A stretch of DNA of 64,000 nucleotides from Nocardioides panaciterrulae (GCF_013409645.1 NZ_JACCBG010000001.1:1533501-1597500); one strand, 5' to 3'; positions 8,802-17,679 are shown, numbered from the stretch's first letter. Program-made: numbers and translations. The notes: generated from the sequence alone by a model not told the origin.

Positions 8802-9491
8802 ATGCATCTCTCACACAAGGGCCGGCAGCTCGCGGCCGGCGCCATGCTGGTGGCCTCGGCCGGCCTGATGGCCGGCACCACGGCGACGGCGGCCACCGCC
8901 GCGGACGCCACCGCCTCCGCACGTCACCTCGTCGGGCACGCCACGCCGACCCACACCCGGCTCGACGCGCTGAACAACTCCGGCGTCAAGGGCCACGCGA
9001 CCGTCACCGTGCGGGGCCGCAAGGTCGAGGTCTCGGTCAACGGCTTCCACCTGTTGAAGAACGCCCCCCACGCGATGCACTTCCACTACAGCGCGGACTC
9101 CGACCACATGTGCCCGACCGTGCGGGACGACAAGGACCACGACCACCGGCTCACCACCTCCGAGGGCGCCCCGTCCTACGGCATGGTGCAGTCCTCCCTG
9201 ACCACGCGCGGGGACACCTCCGCGAAGAGCGCGCTCGCGGTCGACCGGTTCCCGACCGCGCCGCACCACCGGGTGCACTACGACCGGACCTTCCGGGTCA
9301 GCAAGACGTTGGCCCGCGCGATCCGGCACGGCGACGCGGCGCTGGTGATCCACGGCATCGACTACAACGGCAACGGCAAGTACGACTTCGCCGCGGGCAA
9401 GAGCGACCTCGACCCGAGCCTGCCCGCCGAGGCCACCGACCCGGTGGCGTGCGGCGTGCTGCACCCCGCGAAGCGCGGTCCGCTCGGCTGA
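8802..9491 (+). CDS. Secreted CHRD-like protein
   Basis: A 229-residue exported protein. The signal peptide covers about residues 1-35 (LAAGAMLVASAGLMAG, then an Ala/Thr-rich cleavage region). The mature part resembles a CHRD-type domain (a beta-sandwich fold named after chordin): VKGHATVTVRGRKVEVSVNGFH, APHAMHFHYS and ALVIHGIDYNGNGKYDF. The last segment has an Asp/Asn-rich turn that could bind calcium. It is rich in His around HDHRLTT and APHHRVHYD. The ATG at 8802 is preceded by GAAGGA at 8791-8796. A terminator-like hairpin follows directly. The role is unknown. Confidence 0.7.
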   Translation: MHLSHKGRQLAAGAMLVASAGLMAGTTATAATAADATASARHLVGHATPTHTRLDALNNSGVKGHATVTVRGRKVEVSVNGFHLLKNAPHAMHFHYSADSDHMCPTVRDDKDHDHRLTTSEGAPSYGMVQSSLTTRGDTSAKSALAVDRFPTAPHHRVHYDRTFRVSKTLARAIRHGDAALVIHGIDYNGNGKYDFAAGKSDLDPSLPAEATDPVACGVLHPAKRGPLG

Positions 9492-9512
9492 TCCCGTCCG
9501 ACCGCTCGACCG

Positions 9513-9545
9513 GCCGGCCCCCCGCCTCACCGACGGGGGGCCGGC
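9513..9545. terminator. GC-rich hairpin after CHRD-like gene
   Basis: A perfect 12-bp stem (GCCGGCCCCCCG with its complement) and a 9-nt loop, 22 bp after the stop codon at 9491. There is no T-tract, which is usual for high-GC actinobacterial terminators. Confidence 0.7.
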
Positions 9546-9643
9546 TGGGGCCGGGGGACAACCCGCTGGGGCCCGGGGGTCGTCTCCCGTAGCATGGAGG
9601 ACTCGAGGACCCCGACCGGAAGGACCGCCCAGCCCGGGCATCC

Positions 9644-10705
9644 ATGACTGACACGCACCGACACGACGGCAGCCCCGCGGCGGCGCCGACCGGGCACCAG
9701 GCCCAGTACCCCACCCGGCACACCGTCGTCGTTCCCAACAGCATCAACATGGTCAGCCTTCTCGGACCCGGCGATGAGCACCTCGCGCTGATCGAGCAGG
9801 CGTTCCAGGCCGACGTCCACGTGCGTGGCAACCGGATCACGCTGTACGGCGAGCCGGGGGAGGTCGCGCTGGCCGAACGGCTCCTCGACGAGCTGGTCTC
9901 GATCATCCGCACCGGCCAGGGGGTGACCGCCGAGACGGTGGAGCGGGTGCTCGGCATGCTCCGTGCCGAGACGACCGAGAGCCCCGCCGACGTGCTCTCC
10001 CTGAACATCCTCTCCAACCGCGGGCGTTCGATCCGGCCGAAGACGCTGAACCAGAAGCGCTACGTCGACTCGATCGACAAGCACACGATCACCTTCGGCA
10101 TCGGGCCCGCGGGCACCGGCAAGACCTACCTGGCGATGGCCAAGGCGGTCCAGGCCCTGCAGTCCAAGAACGTCAACCGGATCATCCTGACGCGGCCCGC
10201 GGTCGAGGCGGGGGAGCGGCTCGGGTTCCTGCCCGGCACGCTGTCGGAGAAGATCGACCCCTACCTGCGCCCGCTCTACGACGCGCTGCACGACATGATC
10301 GACCCGGAGACGATCCCGAAGCTGCTCGCGGCCGGGACGATCGAGGTGGCGCCGCTGGCCTACATGCGCGGGCGCACGCTCAACGACTCCTTCATCATCC
10401 TCGACGAGGCCCAGAACACCTCGCCGGAGCAGATGAAGATGTTCCTGACCCGGCTGGGGTTCGGCTCGAAGATCGTGGTCACCGGTGACGTCACCCAGGT
10501 CGACCTGCCCTCGGGCACCAAGTCGGGGCTGCGGATCATCCAGGGCATCCTCGACGACATCGAGGACATCTCGTTCAACCTGCTCACCAGCAACGACGTG
10601 GTCCGCCACCGGCTGGTCGGGCGGATCGTGGCGGCGTACGACGAGTTCGACGCCCGGCCCGCGCCCCGGCCGGCCCGCCCCGCCCGCGCGGAGGGGGAGG
10701 CATGA
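9644..10705 (+). CDS. phoH: PhoH-like ATPase
   Basis: A 353-residue PhoH family P-loop ATPase. Walker A is GPAGTGKT at residues 154-161 and Walker B is [10 protein letters not shown] at about 249-258; the [15 protein letters not shown] motif typical of the family lies between. The N-terminal 110 residues form a KH-like segment ([27 protein letters not shown]). The family is linked to RNA metabolism, and the gene is classically next to ybeY, as here. Its stop overlaps the ybeY start (ATGA), so the two are coupled. It probably acts with YbeY in rRNA processing, which is established only by association. Confidence 0.94.
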   Translation: MTDTHRHDGSPAAAPTGHQAQYPTRHTVVVPNSINMVSLLGPGDEHLALIEQAFQADVHVRGNRITLYGEPGEVALAERLLDELVSIIRTGQGVTAETVERVLGMLRAETTESPADVLSLNILSNRGRSIRPKTLNQKRYVDSIDKHTITFGIGPAGTGKTYLAMAKAVQALQSKNVNRIILTRPAVEAGERLGFLPGTLSEKIDPYLRPLYDALHDMIDPETIPKLLAAGTIEVAPLAYMRGRTLNDSFIILDEAQNTSPEQMKMFLTRLGFGSKIVVTGDVTQVDLPSGTKSGLRIIQGILDDIEDISFNLLTSNDVVRHRLVGRIVAAYDEFDARPAPRPARPARAEGEA

Positions 10706-11175
10706 GCATCGAGGTGCTCAACGAGTCCGGCCACGACCTCGACGTGCAGCGGCTCGCCGCGCTGAGCCGGTTCGTGATGGACCGGATGCGCGTGCACCCG
10801 CAGGCCGAGCTGTGCATCAAGGCCGTCGACGAGCCCACCATCGCCGAGCTCAACGAGCAGTGGATGGAGAAGGAGGGGCCGACCGACGTGCTCGCGTTCC
10901 CCATGGACGAGCTGCGTCCCGGCCTGGTCGACGAGGACCCCGAGGAGGGCGTGCTCGGAGACCTGGTGCTGTGCCCCGACGTCGCCGAGCGGCAGGGCGT
11001 CACGGCCGGGCACGGCAAGGGCGCGGAGCTCGAGCTGCTGACCGTGCACGGCATCTTGCACCTGCTCGGCTACGACCACGCCGAGCCCGAGGAGCACAAG
11101 GAGATGTTCGGCCTCCAGGACGAGCTCCTGGCCGCGTGGCGCTCCGGCGCGACGCCCTCCGGTGAGCAGCGGTGA
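10702..11175 (+). CDS. ybeY: Endoribonuclease YbeY
   Basis: YbeY, 157 residues, is a single-strand endoribonuclease in 16S rRNA 3'-end maturation and ribosome quality control. The zinc site [11 protein letters not shown] (H-x3-H-x5-H) near residue 115 is complete, and the family motif [10 protein letters not shown] is present. The ATG at 10702 overlaps the phoH stop by 4 bp, and the 3' end overlaps the next gene by 14 bp, so the operon is compact. Confidence 0.96.
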   Translation: MSIEVLNESGHDLDVQRLAALSRFVMDRMRVHPQAELCIKAVDEPTIAELNEQWMEKEGPTDVLAFPMDELRPGLVDEDPEEGVLGDLVLCPDVAERQGVTAGHGKGAELELLTVHGILHLLGYDHAEPEEHKEMFGLQDELLAAWRSGATPSGEQR

Positions 11176-12487
11176 TGCCTGGCTGCTCCTCGTAGCAGCC
11201 GCCCTCGTCCTGCTCGCCGGCGCCTTCTCCGGCGCCGACGCCGCCCTCGGCTCGTTCTCCCGCGCCCGCGCCGAGGAGCTGCTCGACGAGTCCCGCCCGG
11301 GCGCGCGCCGGCTGGTGGCGCTGCTCGACGACCCGCCGCGCTACCTCAACACCGCGCTGTTCCTGCGCCTGCTCTGCGAGACCTCCGCGATCGTGCTGGT
11401 CACCCTCGAGGTCAACGACGCGTACGCCGGGTCCTGGTGGCCCACCGTGGTCACCGCGATCGCGGTGATGCTGCTGGTGTCGTTCGTGGCGATCGGCGTG
11501 GCGCCGCGCACCCTGGGCCGGCAGCACGCCGAGCGGACGGCGCTGCTCACCGCCGGGCCGCTGACCGTGGTCACCCGCATCCTCGGCCCGCTGCCGGCGC
11601 TGCTGATCATGGTCGGCAACGCGATCACCCCGGGCAAGGGCTTCCGCGAGGGCCCGTTCTCGACCGAGACCGAGCTGCGCGAGCTGGTCGACCTGGCCGA
11701 GGCCTCCGCGGTCATCGAGTCCGGCGAGCGCAGGATGATCCACTCGGTCTTCGAGCTCGGCGACACCAGCGCGCGGGAGGTGATGGTCCCGCGCAACGAC
11801 GTCGTCTACATCGAGCGGCACAAGAACCTGCGCCAGACGATGTCGCTGTTCCTGCGCAGCGGCTTCTCCCGGGTGCCGGTCATCGGGGAGAACCTCGACG
11901 ACGTGGTCGGCATGGCCTACCTCAAGGACATCGTGCGCCGCGACTTCGAGGCGCCCGACGTCGAGTTCACTCAGCGCATCGACGGGGTGATGCGTCCCGC
12001 GCACTTCGTGCCCGACTCCAAGCCCGTCGACGCGCTGCTCTCGGAGATGCAGGCGATGCGCCAGCACATCGCGGTGGTCGTCGACGAGTACGGCGGCACC
12101 GCCGGCCTGGTCACCATCGAGGACATCCTCGAGGAGATCGTCGGGGAGATCACCGACGAGTACGACAGCGACGAGGTCACGGTCGAGGTGCTGGCCCCCG
12201 GCGAGGCGCGGGTCTCCTCGAGGTACCCCGTCGACGACCTCGAGGAGCTGTTCGGCTTCGAGGTCGAGGAGGACGACGTGGACAGCGTCGGTGGGCTGAT
12301 GGCCAAGCACCTGGGCCGGGTGCCGATCCCCGGCTCGTCGGTCGTCGCGCACGGGCTGAGGTTCGAGGCCGAGGGCGTCGTGGGACGCCGCAACAAGATC
12401 GAGACCGTGCTGATCAGCCAGGTGCAGCCCGCGCCGGCCGACGGGCACGGCACCGAGGAGGAGGAGCACCGTGACCGCAGCGAGTGA
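11162..12487 (+). CDS. Hemolysin C / CorC family CBS-domain membrane protein
   Basis: A 441-residue CNNM/HlyC-CorC family protein, thought to take part in divalent cation transport or sensing. Four membrane segments lie in the first 155 residues (about 6-28, 66-84, 93-115 and 138-155). Two CBS motifs cover about 205-330 ([18 protein letters not shown] and [23 protein letters not shown]). A CorC/HlyC C-terminal domain spans about 338-425. The GTG at 11162 overlaps ybeY by 14 bp. The phoH-ybeY-CBS protein order is the usual actinobacterial arrangement that leads into cytidine deaminase and era. Confidence 0.93.
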   Translation: MSSGDAWLLLVAAALVLLAGAFSGADAALGSFSRARAEELLDESRPGARRLVALLDDPPRYLNTALFLRLLCETSAIVLVTLEVNDAYAGSWWPTVVTAIAVMLLVSFVAIGVAPRTLGRQHAERTALLTAGPLTVVTRILGPLPALLIMVGNAITPGKGFREGPFSTETELRELVDLAEASAVIESGERRMIHSVFELGDTSAREVMVPRNDVVYIERHKNLRQTMSLFLRSGFSRVPVIGENLDDVVGMAYLKDIVRRDFEAPDVEFTQRIDGVMRPAHFVPDSKPVDALLSEMQAMRQHIAVVVDEYGGTAGLVTIEDILEEIVGEITDEYDSDEVTVEVLAPGEARVSSRYPVDDLEELFGFEVEEDDVDSVGGLMAKHLGRVPIPGSSVVAHGLRFEAEGVVGRRNKIETVLISQVQPAPADGHGTEEEEHRDRSE

Positions 12488-12821
12488 GCTGTCCGCCGAG
12501 GACCGGAAGCTGGTCACCCTGGCCCGCGCCACCCGGGCCCGCACCGGCGCCGCCGAGGGGGCCGCCGTCCGGGACGGCGACGGCCGGACCTACGCCGCCG
12601 CCACCGTCGACCTGCCCTCGCTGAAGGTCTCCGCGGTGGGGGTGTGCATCGCCATGGCGGTGGCCTCCGGGTCGCGCGCCCTCGAGGCCGTGGTCGTGCT
12701 GACCGAGGCCGAGGGGCTGCCCGACGCCGACCGCGCCGCCCTCGCGGACTTCGCCGGCGGCGGGGTGGTCGTGCACGTCGGTGACCCGCGCGGGGCGCTC
12801 CGCGCGACCTCGCGGACCTGA
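12471..12821 (+). CDS. Degenerate cytidine deaminase-like protein
   Basis: A 116-residue protein in the place where actinobacteria usually encode cytidine deaminase. The fold can be followed (LVTLARATRARTGAAEGAAVRDGDGRTYAA, then SLKVSAVGVCIAMAVASG, then EAVVVLTE). The catalytic CAE motif reads CIA, and the downstream PCxxC zinc ligands are absent, so deaminase activity is not expected. The GTG start overlaps the preceding gene by 17 bp. The frame is intact and high-GC at third positions, so it looks maintained rather than decaying. A structural or regulatory role is possible but unsupported. Confidence 0.75.
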   Translation: MTAASELSAEDRKLVTLARATRARTGAAEGAAVRDGDGRTYAAATVDLPSLKVSAVGVCIAMAVASGSRALEAVVVLTEAEGLPDADRAALADFAGGGVVVHVGDPRGALRATSRT

Positions 12822-12877
12822 GCCCTGTCCGGTCAGCGACCACGACGACCGGTGGAATGCCGGCCAGCGGGCGGGAG

Positions 12878-12883
12878 TAATCT
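12878..12883 (+). promoter_or_regulatory. -10 box of a probable leaderless promoter (FAD reductase gene)
   Basis: TAATCT lies 7 bp before the GTG start at 12891. That spacing puts transcription initiation on the start codon itself, the actinobacterial leaderless arrangement. Confidence 0.55.
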
Positions 12884-12890
12884 GTGGGGC

Positions 12891-14282
12891 GTGTCGGAAC
12901 GGGGAGGATGGCAGCAGCATCGGGAGGCGGTCGACCGCCTGAGCGCGTCGTACGCCGCGATTCCTGCGGGGGCGCCGGTGCGGCTGGCGAAGAAGACCTC
13001 GAACCTGTTCCGCCCGCGGTCGGCGGTCGACGCGCCCGGCCTGGACGTCTCCGGGCTGACCGGCGTGATCGAGGTCGACCCGCAGACCCGGACCGCGGAG
13101 GTCCAGGGCATGTGCACCTATGAGGACCTGGTCGACGCGACGCTGCCCCACGGCCTGATCCCGCTGGTGGTCCCGCAGCTGCGGACGATCACGCTGGGCG
13201 GGGCGGTCACCGGGCTGGGCATCGAGTCGACCAGCTTCCGCAACGGGCTGCCGCACGAGTCCGTGCTCGAGATGGACGTGTTCACCGGCGCCGGCGAGGT
13301 GGTCACGACCCGCCCCGGCGAGGACCTGTTCGACACGTTCCCCAACTCCTACGGCTCGCTGGGCTACGCCACCCGGCTGCGGATCGAGCTCGAGGCGGTC
13401 CCGTCGTACGTCGCGCTGCACCATCTCCGCTTCGACGACGCCGAGGTGCTCGCCAAGACGATCGCCGCCATCGTGGAGAGCGGCGTCCACGAGGGCATCC
13501 GCGTCGACGGGATCGACGGCGTGGCCTTCGCGCCGGGGGAGTACTACCTGACCCTGGCGACCTGGTCCGAGCAGCCGGTGGTCGACGGGCGCACCGTGGA
13601 GCCGAGCGACTACACCGGCCAGCAGATCTTCTACCGCTCGATCCAGCAGCGCGCCGAGGCGGGCGCCGGCAGCGACCTGCTGACCATGTACGACTACCTG
13701 TGGCGCTGGGACACCGACTGGTTCTGGTGCTCCGGGGCGTTCGGCGTACAGAACCCCGCCGTACGCCGCCTCTGGCCGCGGCGCTGGCGGCGCTCGGACG
13801 TCTATCACAAGCTGATCGGCCTCGACCGGCGCGTCGGCCTCGCCGACTGGCTGGACCGCCGGGCCGGGCGGCCGCTGCGCGAGCGGGTGATCCAGGACGT
13901 CGAGGTGCCCGTCGGACGGCTGCCGGAGTTCCTGGACTGGTTCGACCGCGAGGTCGGCATGCGGCCGGTGTGGCTGTGCCCGCTGGTCGCGCGGGGGGAC
14001 TGGCCCACCTACCCGCTCGAGCCGGGCGCGAGCTACGTCAACGTCGGCTTCTGGGGCACGGTCCACGTCGGCCCCGAGGCGCCCGAGGGCCCGCGCAACC
14101 GCGCCATCGAGGCCGAGGTGCACCGGCTCGGCGGCCACAAGTCCCTCTACTCCGAGGCCTTCTACGACCGGGAGACCTTCGACCGGCTCTACGACGGCGC
14201 CAACCTGGCCGCGGTCAAGCGGCGCCACGATCCCGACGACAGGCTGACGAGCCTCTACGACAAGGCGGTGAAGAGAAGATGA
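12891..14282 (+). CDS. tmsA: FAD-linked 10-methylene fatty acid reductase (TmsA/BfaA type)
   Basis: A 463-residue FAD-binding oxidoreductase of the DHCR24-like class. The FAD_binding_4 region shows PRSAVDAPGLDVSGLTGVIEVD, LIPLVVPQLRTITLGGAVTGLGIES and FPNSYGSLGYATRLRI. It overlaps by 4 bp (ATGA) a cyclopropane-synthase-like methyltransferase. This pairing matches the TmsA/TmsB (BfaA/BfaB) system, where the methyltransferase makes 10-methylene fatty acids from oleate-type chains and the flavoprotein reduces them to 10-methyl (tuberculostearic type) chains. Nocardioides are known for 10-methyl branched acids. The GTG start at 12891 is placed by homology and by the -10 box 7 bp upstream. The enzyme role is inferred from family and pairing. 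Confidence 0.8.
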   Translation: MSERGGWQQHREAVDRLSASYAAIPAGAPVRLAKKTSNLFRPRSAVDAPGLDVSGLTGVIEVDPQTRTAEVQGMCTYEDLVDATLPHGLIPLVVPQLRTITLGGAVTGLGIESTSFRNGLPHESVLEMDVFTGAGEVVTTRPGEDLFDTFPNSYGSLGYATRLRIELEAVPSYVALHHLRFDDAEVLAKTIAAIVESGVHEGIRVDGIDGVAFAPGEYYLTLATWSEQPVVDGRTVEPSDYTGQQIFYRSIQQRAEAGAGSDLLTMYDYLWRWDTDWFWCSGAFGVQNPAVRRLWPRRWRRSDVYHKLIGLDRRVGLADWLDRRAGRPLRERVIQDVEVPVGRLPEFLDWFDREVGMRPVWLCPLVARGDWPTYPLEPGASYVNVGFWGTVHVGPEAPEGPRNRAIEAEVHRLGGHKSLYSEAFYDRETFDRLYDGANLAAVKRRHDPDDRLTSLYDKAVKRR

Positions 14283-15562
14283 CTACGATCCAGAAGGGGT
14301 CGCTCCTCATTGGCGACGCGGTGGCGTCCCTGCTGCGCGACGGCATGCCGGTGCGCTTCACGGCGTACGACGGCAGCTCGGCCGGCCCGGCCGACGCCGA
14401 GATCGAGCTGGAGCTGCTCAACCAGCGGGGGCTGTCCTTCCTGCTGACCGCGCCCGGCGACCTGGGCATGGCCCGCGCCTACGTGTCCGGCGACCTCCAG
14501 GTGCACGGCGTGCACCCCGGCGACCCCTACGACGCGCTGCGGCTGCTGCAGAACCACCTGCGCTTCCGCCGGCCCAGCGCCGGCGAGGCCGTCGCGCTGC
14601 TGCGCGGCCTCGGCCTGTCCAACCTGCGCCCGCCGGCCCCGCCGCCGCAGGAGCACCTGCCGCGCTGGCGCCGCGTCGTGGAGGGCGTGCGGCACTCGCT
14701 GGTCCGTGACGCCGAGGTGATCCACCACCACTACGACGTGTCGAACCGCTTCTACGAGATGGTCCTCGGCCCGTCGATGACCTACACCTGCGCGGTCTTC
14801 CCGACCGAGGACGCGACCCTCGAGGAGGCCCAGGCCCACAAGTACGACCTGATCGCCCGCAAGCTCGACCTGAAGGCCGGCCAGCGGCTCCTCGACCTCG
14901 GCTGCGGCTGGGGCGGGATGGTGCGGCACGCCGCCCGGGAGTACGGCGTGAAGGCGCTGGGCGTCACGCTCTCCCGTGAGCAGGCCAGCTGGGCCCAGCA
15001 GCGGATCAAGGAGGAGGGCCTCGACCACCTCGCCGAGGTCCGCTACCTCGACTACCGCCTGGTCGAGGAGGGCGAGTTCGACGCGATCTCCTCCATCGGC
15101 CTCACCGAGCACATCGGGGTCAAGAACTACCCGGCGTACTTCGGGTTCATCCACGACAAGCTGCGCCCGCAGGGCCGGCTGCTCAACCACTGCATCACCC
15201 GCTACGACAACGTGCCGCGCAACACCGGCGCGTTCATCGACCGCTACGTCTTCCCCGACGGGGAGCTGATCGGCTCGGGCCGGATCATCACCGACGTGCA
15301 GAACGCCGGCCTCGAGGTCCAGCACGAGGAGAACTTCCGCGTGCACTACGCCAAGACCCTCGCCGGCTGGTGCCGCAACCTGCAGGAGAACTGGGACGAG
15401 TGCGTCGCCGAGGTGGGTGAGGGCACCGCGCGGGTCTGGGGGCTCTACATGGCGGGCTCGCGGCTGGCCTTCGAGCGCAACGAGATCCAGCTGCACCACG
15501 TGCTGGCGACCAAGACCGACGAGCACGGCGACAGCGGCTACCCGCTGCGCCACACGTTCTGA
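14279..15562 (+). CDS. tmsB: SAM-dependent fatty acid C10 methyltransferase (TmsB/BfaB, CFA synthase family)
   Basis: A 427-residue member of the cyclopropane fatty acid synthase family. Landmarks are VIHHHYDVSNRFYEMVLGPSM (substrate region), LLDLGCGWGGMVRHAA (SAM motif I), LGVTLSREQASWA and FDAISSIGLTEHIGVKNY. An N-terminal segment of about 130 residues (SCP-like, EIELELLNQRGLSFLLTAPGDLGMARAYVSG) precedes the catalytic domain. It is translated from ATG 14279, overlapping the reductase stop. With that partner it probably makes 10-methyl branched membrane fatty acids; a plain cyclopropane synthase is the alternative. The usual third gene tmsC is not recognisable next to it. Confidence 0.82.
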   Translation: MTTIQKGSLLIGDAVASLLRDGMPVRFTAYDGSSAGPADAEIELELLNQRGLSFLLTAPGDLGMARAYVSGDLQVHGVHPGDPYDALRLLQNHLRFRRPSAGEAVALLRGLGLSNLRPPAPPPQEHLPRWRRVVEGVRHSLVRDAEVIHHHYDVSNRFYEMVLGPSMTYTCAVFPTEDATLEEAQAHKYDLIARKLDLKAGQRLLDLGCGWGGMVRHAAREYGVKALGVTLSREQASWAQQRIKEEGLDHLAEVRYLDYRLVEEGEFDAISSIGLTEHIGVKNYPAYFGFIHDKLRPQGRLLNHCITRYDNVPRNTGAFIDRYVFPDGELIGSGRIITDVQNAGLEVQHEENFRVHYAKTLAGWCRNLQENWDECVAEVGEGTARVWGLYMAGSRLAFERNEIQLHHVLATKTDEHGDSGYPLRHTF

Positions 15563-15566
15563 GCTG

Positions 15567-15591
15567 CCCTGGACCGAGCTTGCGAGGTCCA
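15567..15591. terminator. Small hairpin after the methyltransferase gene
   Basis: CTGGACC and GGTCCAG form a 7-bp stem a few bases after the stop at 15562. It may terminate the tmsA-tmsB transcript; no T-tract follows. Confidence 0.4.
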
Positions 15592-15605
15592 GGACCCAGC
15601 AGCCA

Positions 15606-15658
15606 GGTCGAGTAGCCGCGCGGGCGAGGAACGAGCTCGCGACCGGCGTATCGAGACC
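15606..15658. repeat. Dispersed intergenic palindrome-ended element
   Basis: A 53-bp stretch begins GGTCGAGTAG and ends GTATCGAGACC, with an imperfect GC-rich centre. It resembles an intergenic repeat I recall as frequent in Nocardioides genomes, with the same inverted ends. Only one full copy is visible in this window. Confidence 0.5.
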
Positions 15659-15685
15659 GAGCCGGGTGACCGATACGGTTGGCCG

Positions 15686-16495
15686 GTGAGCACCCGAGGG
15701 AGGCAGTACGCCGCCGACGTCCTGCGCCGTGAGCAGCTGACCCCGCACCTGGTGCGGCTGACGCTCGGCGGCCCGGGGCTGGCGGGGTTCGTCAGCACCG
15801 GGATCCCCGACGAGTGGGTCGGCCTGGTGGTCCCGGACCAGTTCCAGAGCCGGTACTACACCGTGCGCTCCTGGACGGGCGCCGAGCTGGTCCTCGACGT
15901 CGTGGTGCACGAGGTCGGGCTGGTCACCGAGTGGGCGGCGCGGGACTGCGTCGGTGAGACCGTCACCGTGACCGACCCCCGCGGCTCCTTCGCGCTGCCC
16001 GAGGACGCCTCGTGGCTGCTCCTGGTGGGGGACCTGACCGCGCTGCCGGCGATGGCGAGGATCGCCGAGACCGCGCCCGCCGGCCTGCCGCTCCGGGTCT
16101 GGGCCGAGGCGGCGGACGCCGAGGAGCTCCGCGCCTCCGGCTACCTCCCCGAGCACGCCGAGGTCACCTGGCTGGCGCCGCCCGCCGACGGCGTCAGCGA
16201 CCTCGCCGCGGTGGTCGAGGGCATCGACTGGCCCGAGGGCCGTGGCTACTTCTGGATGGCCGGCGAGTCCGGCCAGATGCGCGCGATCCGCAAGCACCTG
16301 ATGCGCGTGCGCGAGCTCCCGAGCCCGGCGTACGACGTGATGGGCTACTGGCGCGGCGGTGCGAAACGGCAGCCGCGCGCGGTCGACCCGGGGCCGGTCT
16401 GGCGAGCGGGCCGGGCGGCCGGCCACAGCGACCAGCAGATCTGGGCGACCTACGACGAGGCCCGGACCCGGGCGCAGCAGGAGGCAGACCGGTGA
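15686..16495 (+). CDS. Siderophore-interacting-type FAD/NAD(P)H oxidoreductase (SIP family)
   Basis: A 269-residue SIP-family flavoprotein, the class that reduces ferric siderophores in the cytoplasm. The FAD motif RYYTVRSWTG fits the R-x-Y-T-x-R pattern, the following segment is VVHEVGLVTEWAARDCVGETV, and the NAD(P)H domain includes SWLLLVGDLTALPAMARI and YFWMAGESGQMRAIRKHL. The GTG at 15686 sits 6 bp after TACGGT, suggesting leaderless transcription. The stop overlaps the era start (GTGA). No siderophore synthesis genes are nearby, so the iron role rests on the family. Confidence 0.9.
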   Translation: MSTRGRQYAADVLRREQLTPHLVRLTLGGPGLAGFVSTGIPDEWVGLVVPDQFQSRYYTVRSWTGAELVLDVVVHEVGLVTEWAARDCVGETVTVTDPRGSFALPEDASWLLLVGDLTALPAMARIAETAPAGLPLRVWAEAADAEELRASGYLPEHAEVTWLAPPADGVSDLAAVVEGIDWPEGRGYFWMAGESGQMRAIRKHLMRVRELPSPAYDVMGYWRGGAKRQPRAVDPGPVWRAGRAAGHSDQQIWATYDEARTRAQQEADR

Positions 16496-17478
16496 CCGAG
16501 CAGACCACCCCCCAGGACCCCAGCTCCCAGGGCACCAGCACCCAGGACACGGGCCGCCACGACCAGCCGCACCGCAGCGGCTTCGCGTCGTTCGTGGGCC
16601 GGCCCAACGCGGGCAAGTCCACGCTGACCAACGCGTTGGTCGGCACCAAGATCGTGATCACCTCCGACAAGCCGCAGACCACGCGCACGGTCGTGCGCGG
16701 GATCGTGCACCGTCCCGACGCGCAGCTGATCCTCGTCGACACCCCCGGCCTGCACCGGCCGCGCACGCTGCTCGGCGAACGGCTCAACGACCTGGTCACG
16801 ACCACCCTGTCGGAGGTCGACGTCGTCGCGGTGTGCTTCCCCGCCAACGAGCGGATCGGCCCCGGCGACCGGTTCATCACCGGCGAGGTCGCGAAGATCC
16901 GGCGCACCATCAAGTTCGCGGTCGCCACCAAGACCGACCTGGCCACCCCGGAACAGATCGGCCGGCACCTGCTGGACATCCAGGAGATCGGTCGCGAGGC
17001 CGGCATCGAGTGGGCCGAGATCGTGCCGGTCTCGGCCACCGCCGGTGACCAGGTCTCGCTGCTCGCCGACCTGCTGGTCGCCCAGCTCCCCGAGGGCCCC
17101 CAGCTCTACCCGGACGGCGAGCTCACCGACGCCCCAGAGGAGATCCTCGTCGCGGAGCTGGTCCGCGAGGCCGCCCTCGAAGGGCTGCGCGACGAGCTGC
17201 CGCACTCGGTGGCGGTCGTCGTCGAGGAGATGGGGCTGCGTGAGGGCCGCGACGAGGACAGGCCGCTGCTGGACGTCCACGCCAACCTCTACGTCGAGCG
17301 GGACTCCCAGAAGGGCATCGTCATCGGCCCGAAGGGCACCCGCCTGCGCAAGGTCGGCACCGCGGCCCGCCACCAGATCGAGGCGCTGCTCGGCACCCCC
17401 GTCTACCTCGACCTGCACGTCAAGGTCGCCAAGGACTGGCAGCGTGACCCCCGCCAGCTCCGCAAGCTCGGCTTCTAA
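16492..17478 (+). CDS. era: GTPase Era
   Basis: Era, 328 residues, is an essential GTPase that binds the 3' end of 16S rRNA during 30S assembly. G1 is GRPNAGKS (36-43), G3 is DTPG (83-86) and G4 is TKTD (146-149, with Thr in place of the usual Asn). The C-terminal KH domain has QKGIVIGPKGTRLRKVG. The first 28 residues form a Gln/Thr/Ser-rich extension before the GTPase core. The GTG overlaps the SIP gene stop by 4 bp. In many relatives era follows the deaminase gene directly; here the FAD reductase, methyltransferase and SIP genes lie between. Confidence 0.96.
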   Translation: MTEQTTPQDPSSQGTSTQDTGRHDQPHRSGFASFVGRPNAGKSTLTNALVGTKIVITSDKPQTTRTVVRGIVHRPDAQLILVDTPGLHRPRTLLGERLNDLVTTTLSEVDVVAVCFPANERIGPGDRFITGEVAKIRRTIKFAVATKTDLATPEQIGRHLLDIQEIGREAGIEWAEIVPVSATAGDQVSLLADLLVAQLPEGPQLYPDGELTDAPEEILVAELVREAALEGLRDELPHSVAVVVEEMGLREGRDEDRPLLDVHANLYVERDSQKGIVIGPKGTRLRKVGTAARHQIEALLGTPVYLDLHVKVAKDWQRDPRQLRKLGF

Positions 17479-17483
17479 TGACT

Positions 17484-17676
17484 CGTTGAGTTGGGCCCCG
17501 TGCCGGGTTGAGTTGGGCCCCGCACCGCGTTGAGTTGGGCCCCGTGTCGCGTTGAGTTGGGCCCCGCACCGGCGGGAAGCCCAACTCGCACCGGCGGGAG
17601 GCCCAACTCACACCGGCGGAAAGCCCAACTCGGACCGGCGGGAGGCCCAACTCACACCGGCGGGAGGGCCAACTCA
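17484..17676. repeat. 22-bp-period array with inverted halves between convergent genes
   Basis: Nine units of period 22 bp. The first four (first one partial, 17484-17566) carry the core GTTGAGTTGGGCCCCG. The next five (17567-17676) carry the inverted core GCCCAACTC preceded by CCGGCGGGA. The two halves can pair as a long stem. The array fills the whole gap between era and the convergent lipoprotein gene. Confidence 0.9.
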
Positions 17677-17679
17677 ACG

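Noticed and set aside
12471..12821. Pseudogene call for the deaminase-like gene
   Set aside because: Catalytic residues are missing, but the frame is complete, overlaps its neighbour, and has normal codon use. It is listed as a CDS.
17484..17676. CRISPR array
   Set aside because: The 22-bp units are contiguous with no unique spacers, and half the array is inverted. No cas gene is near.
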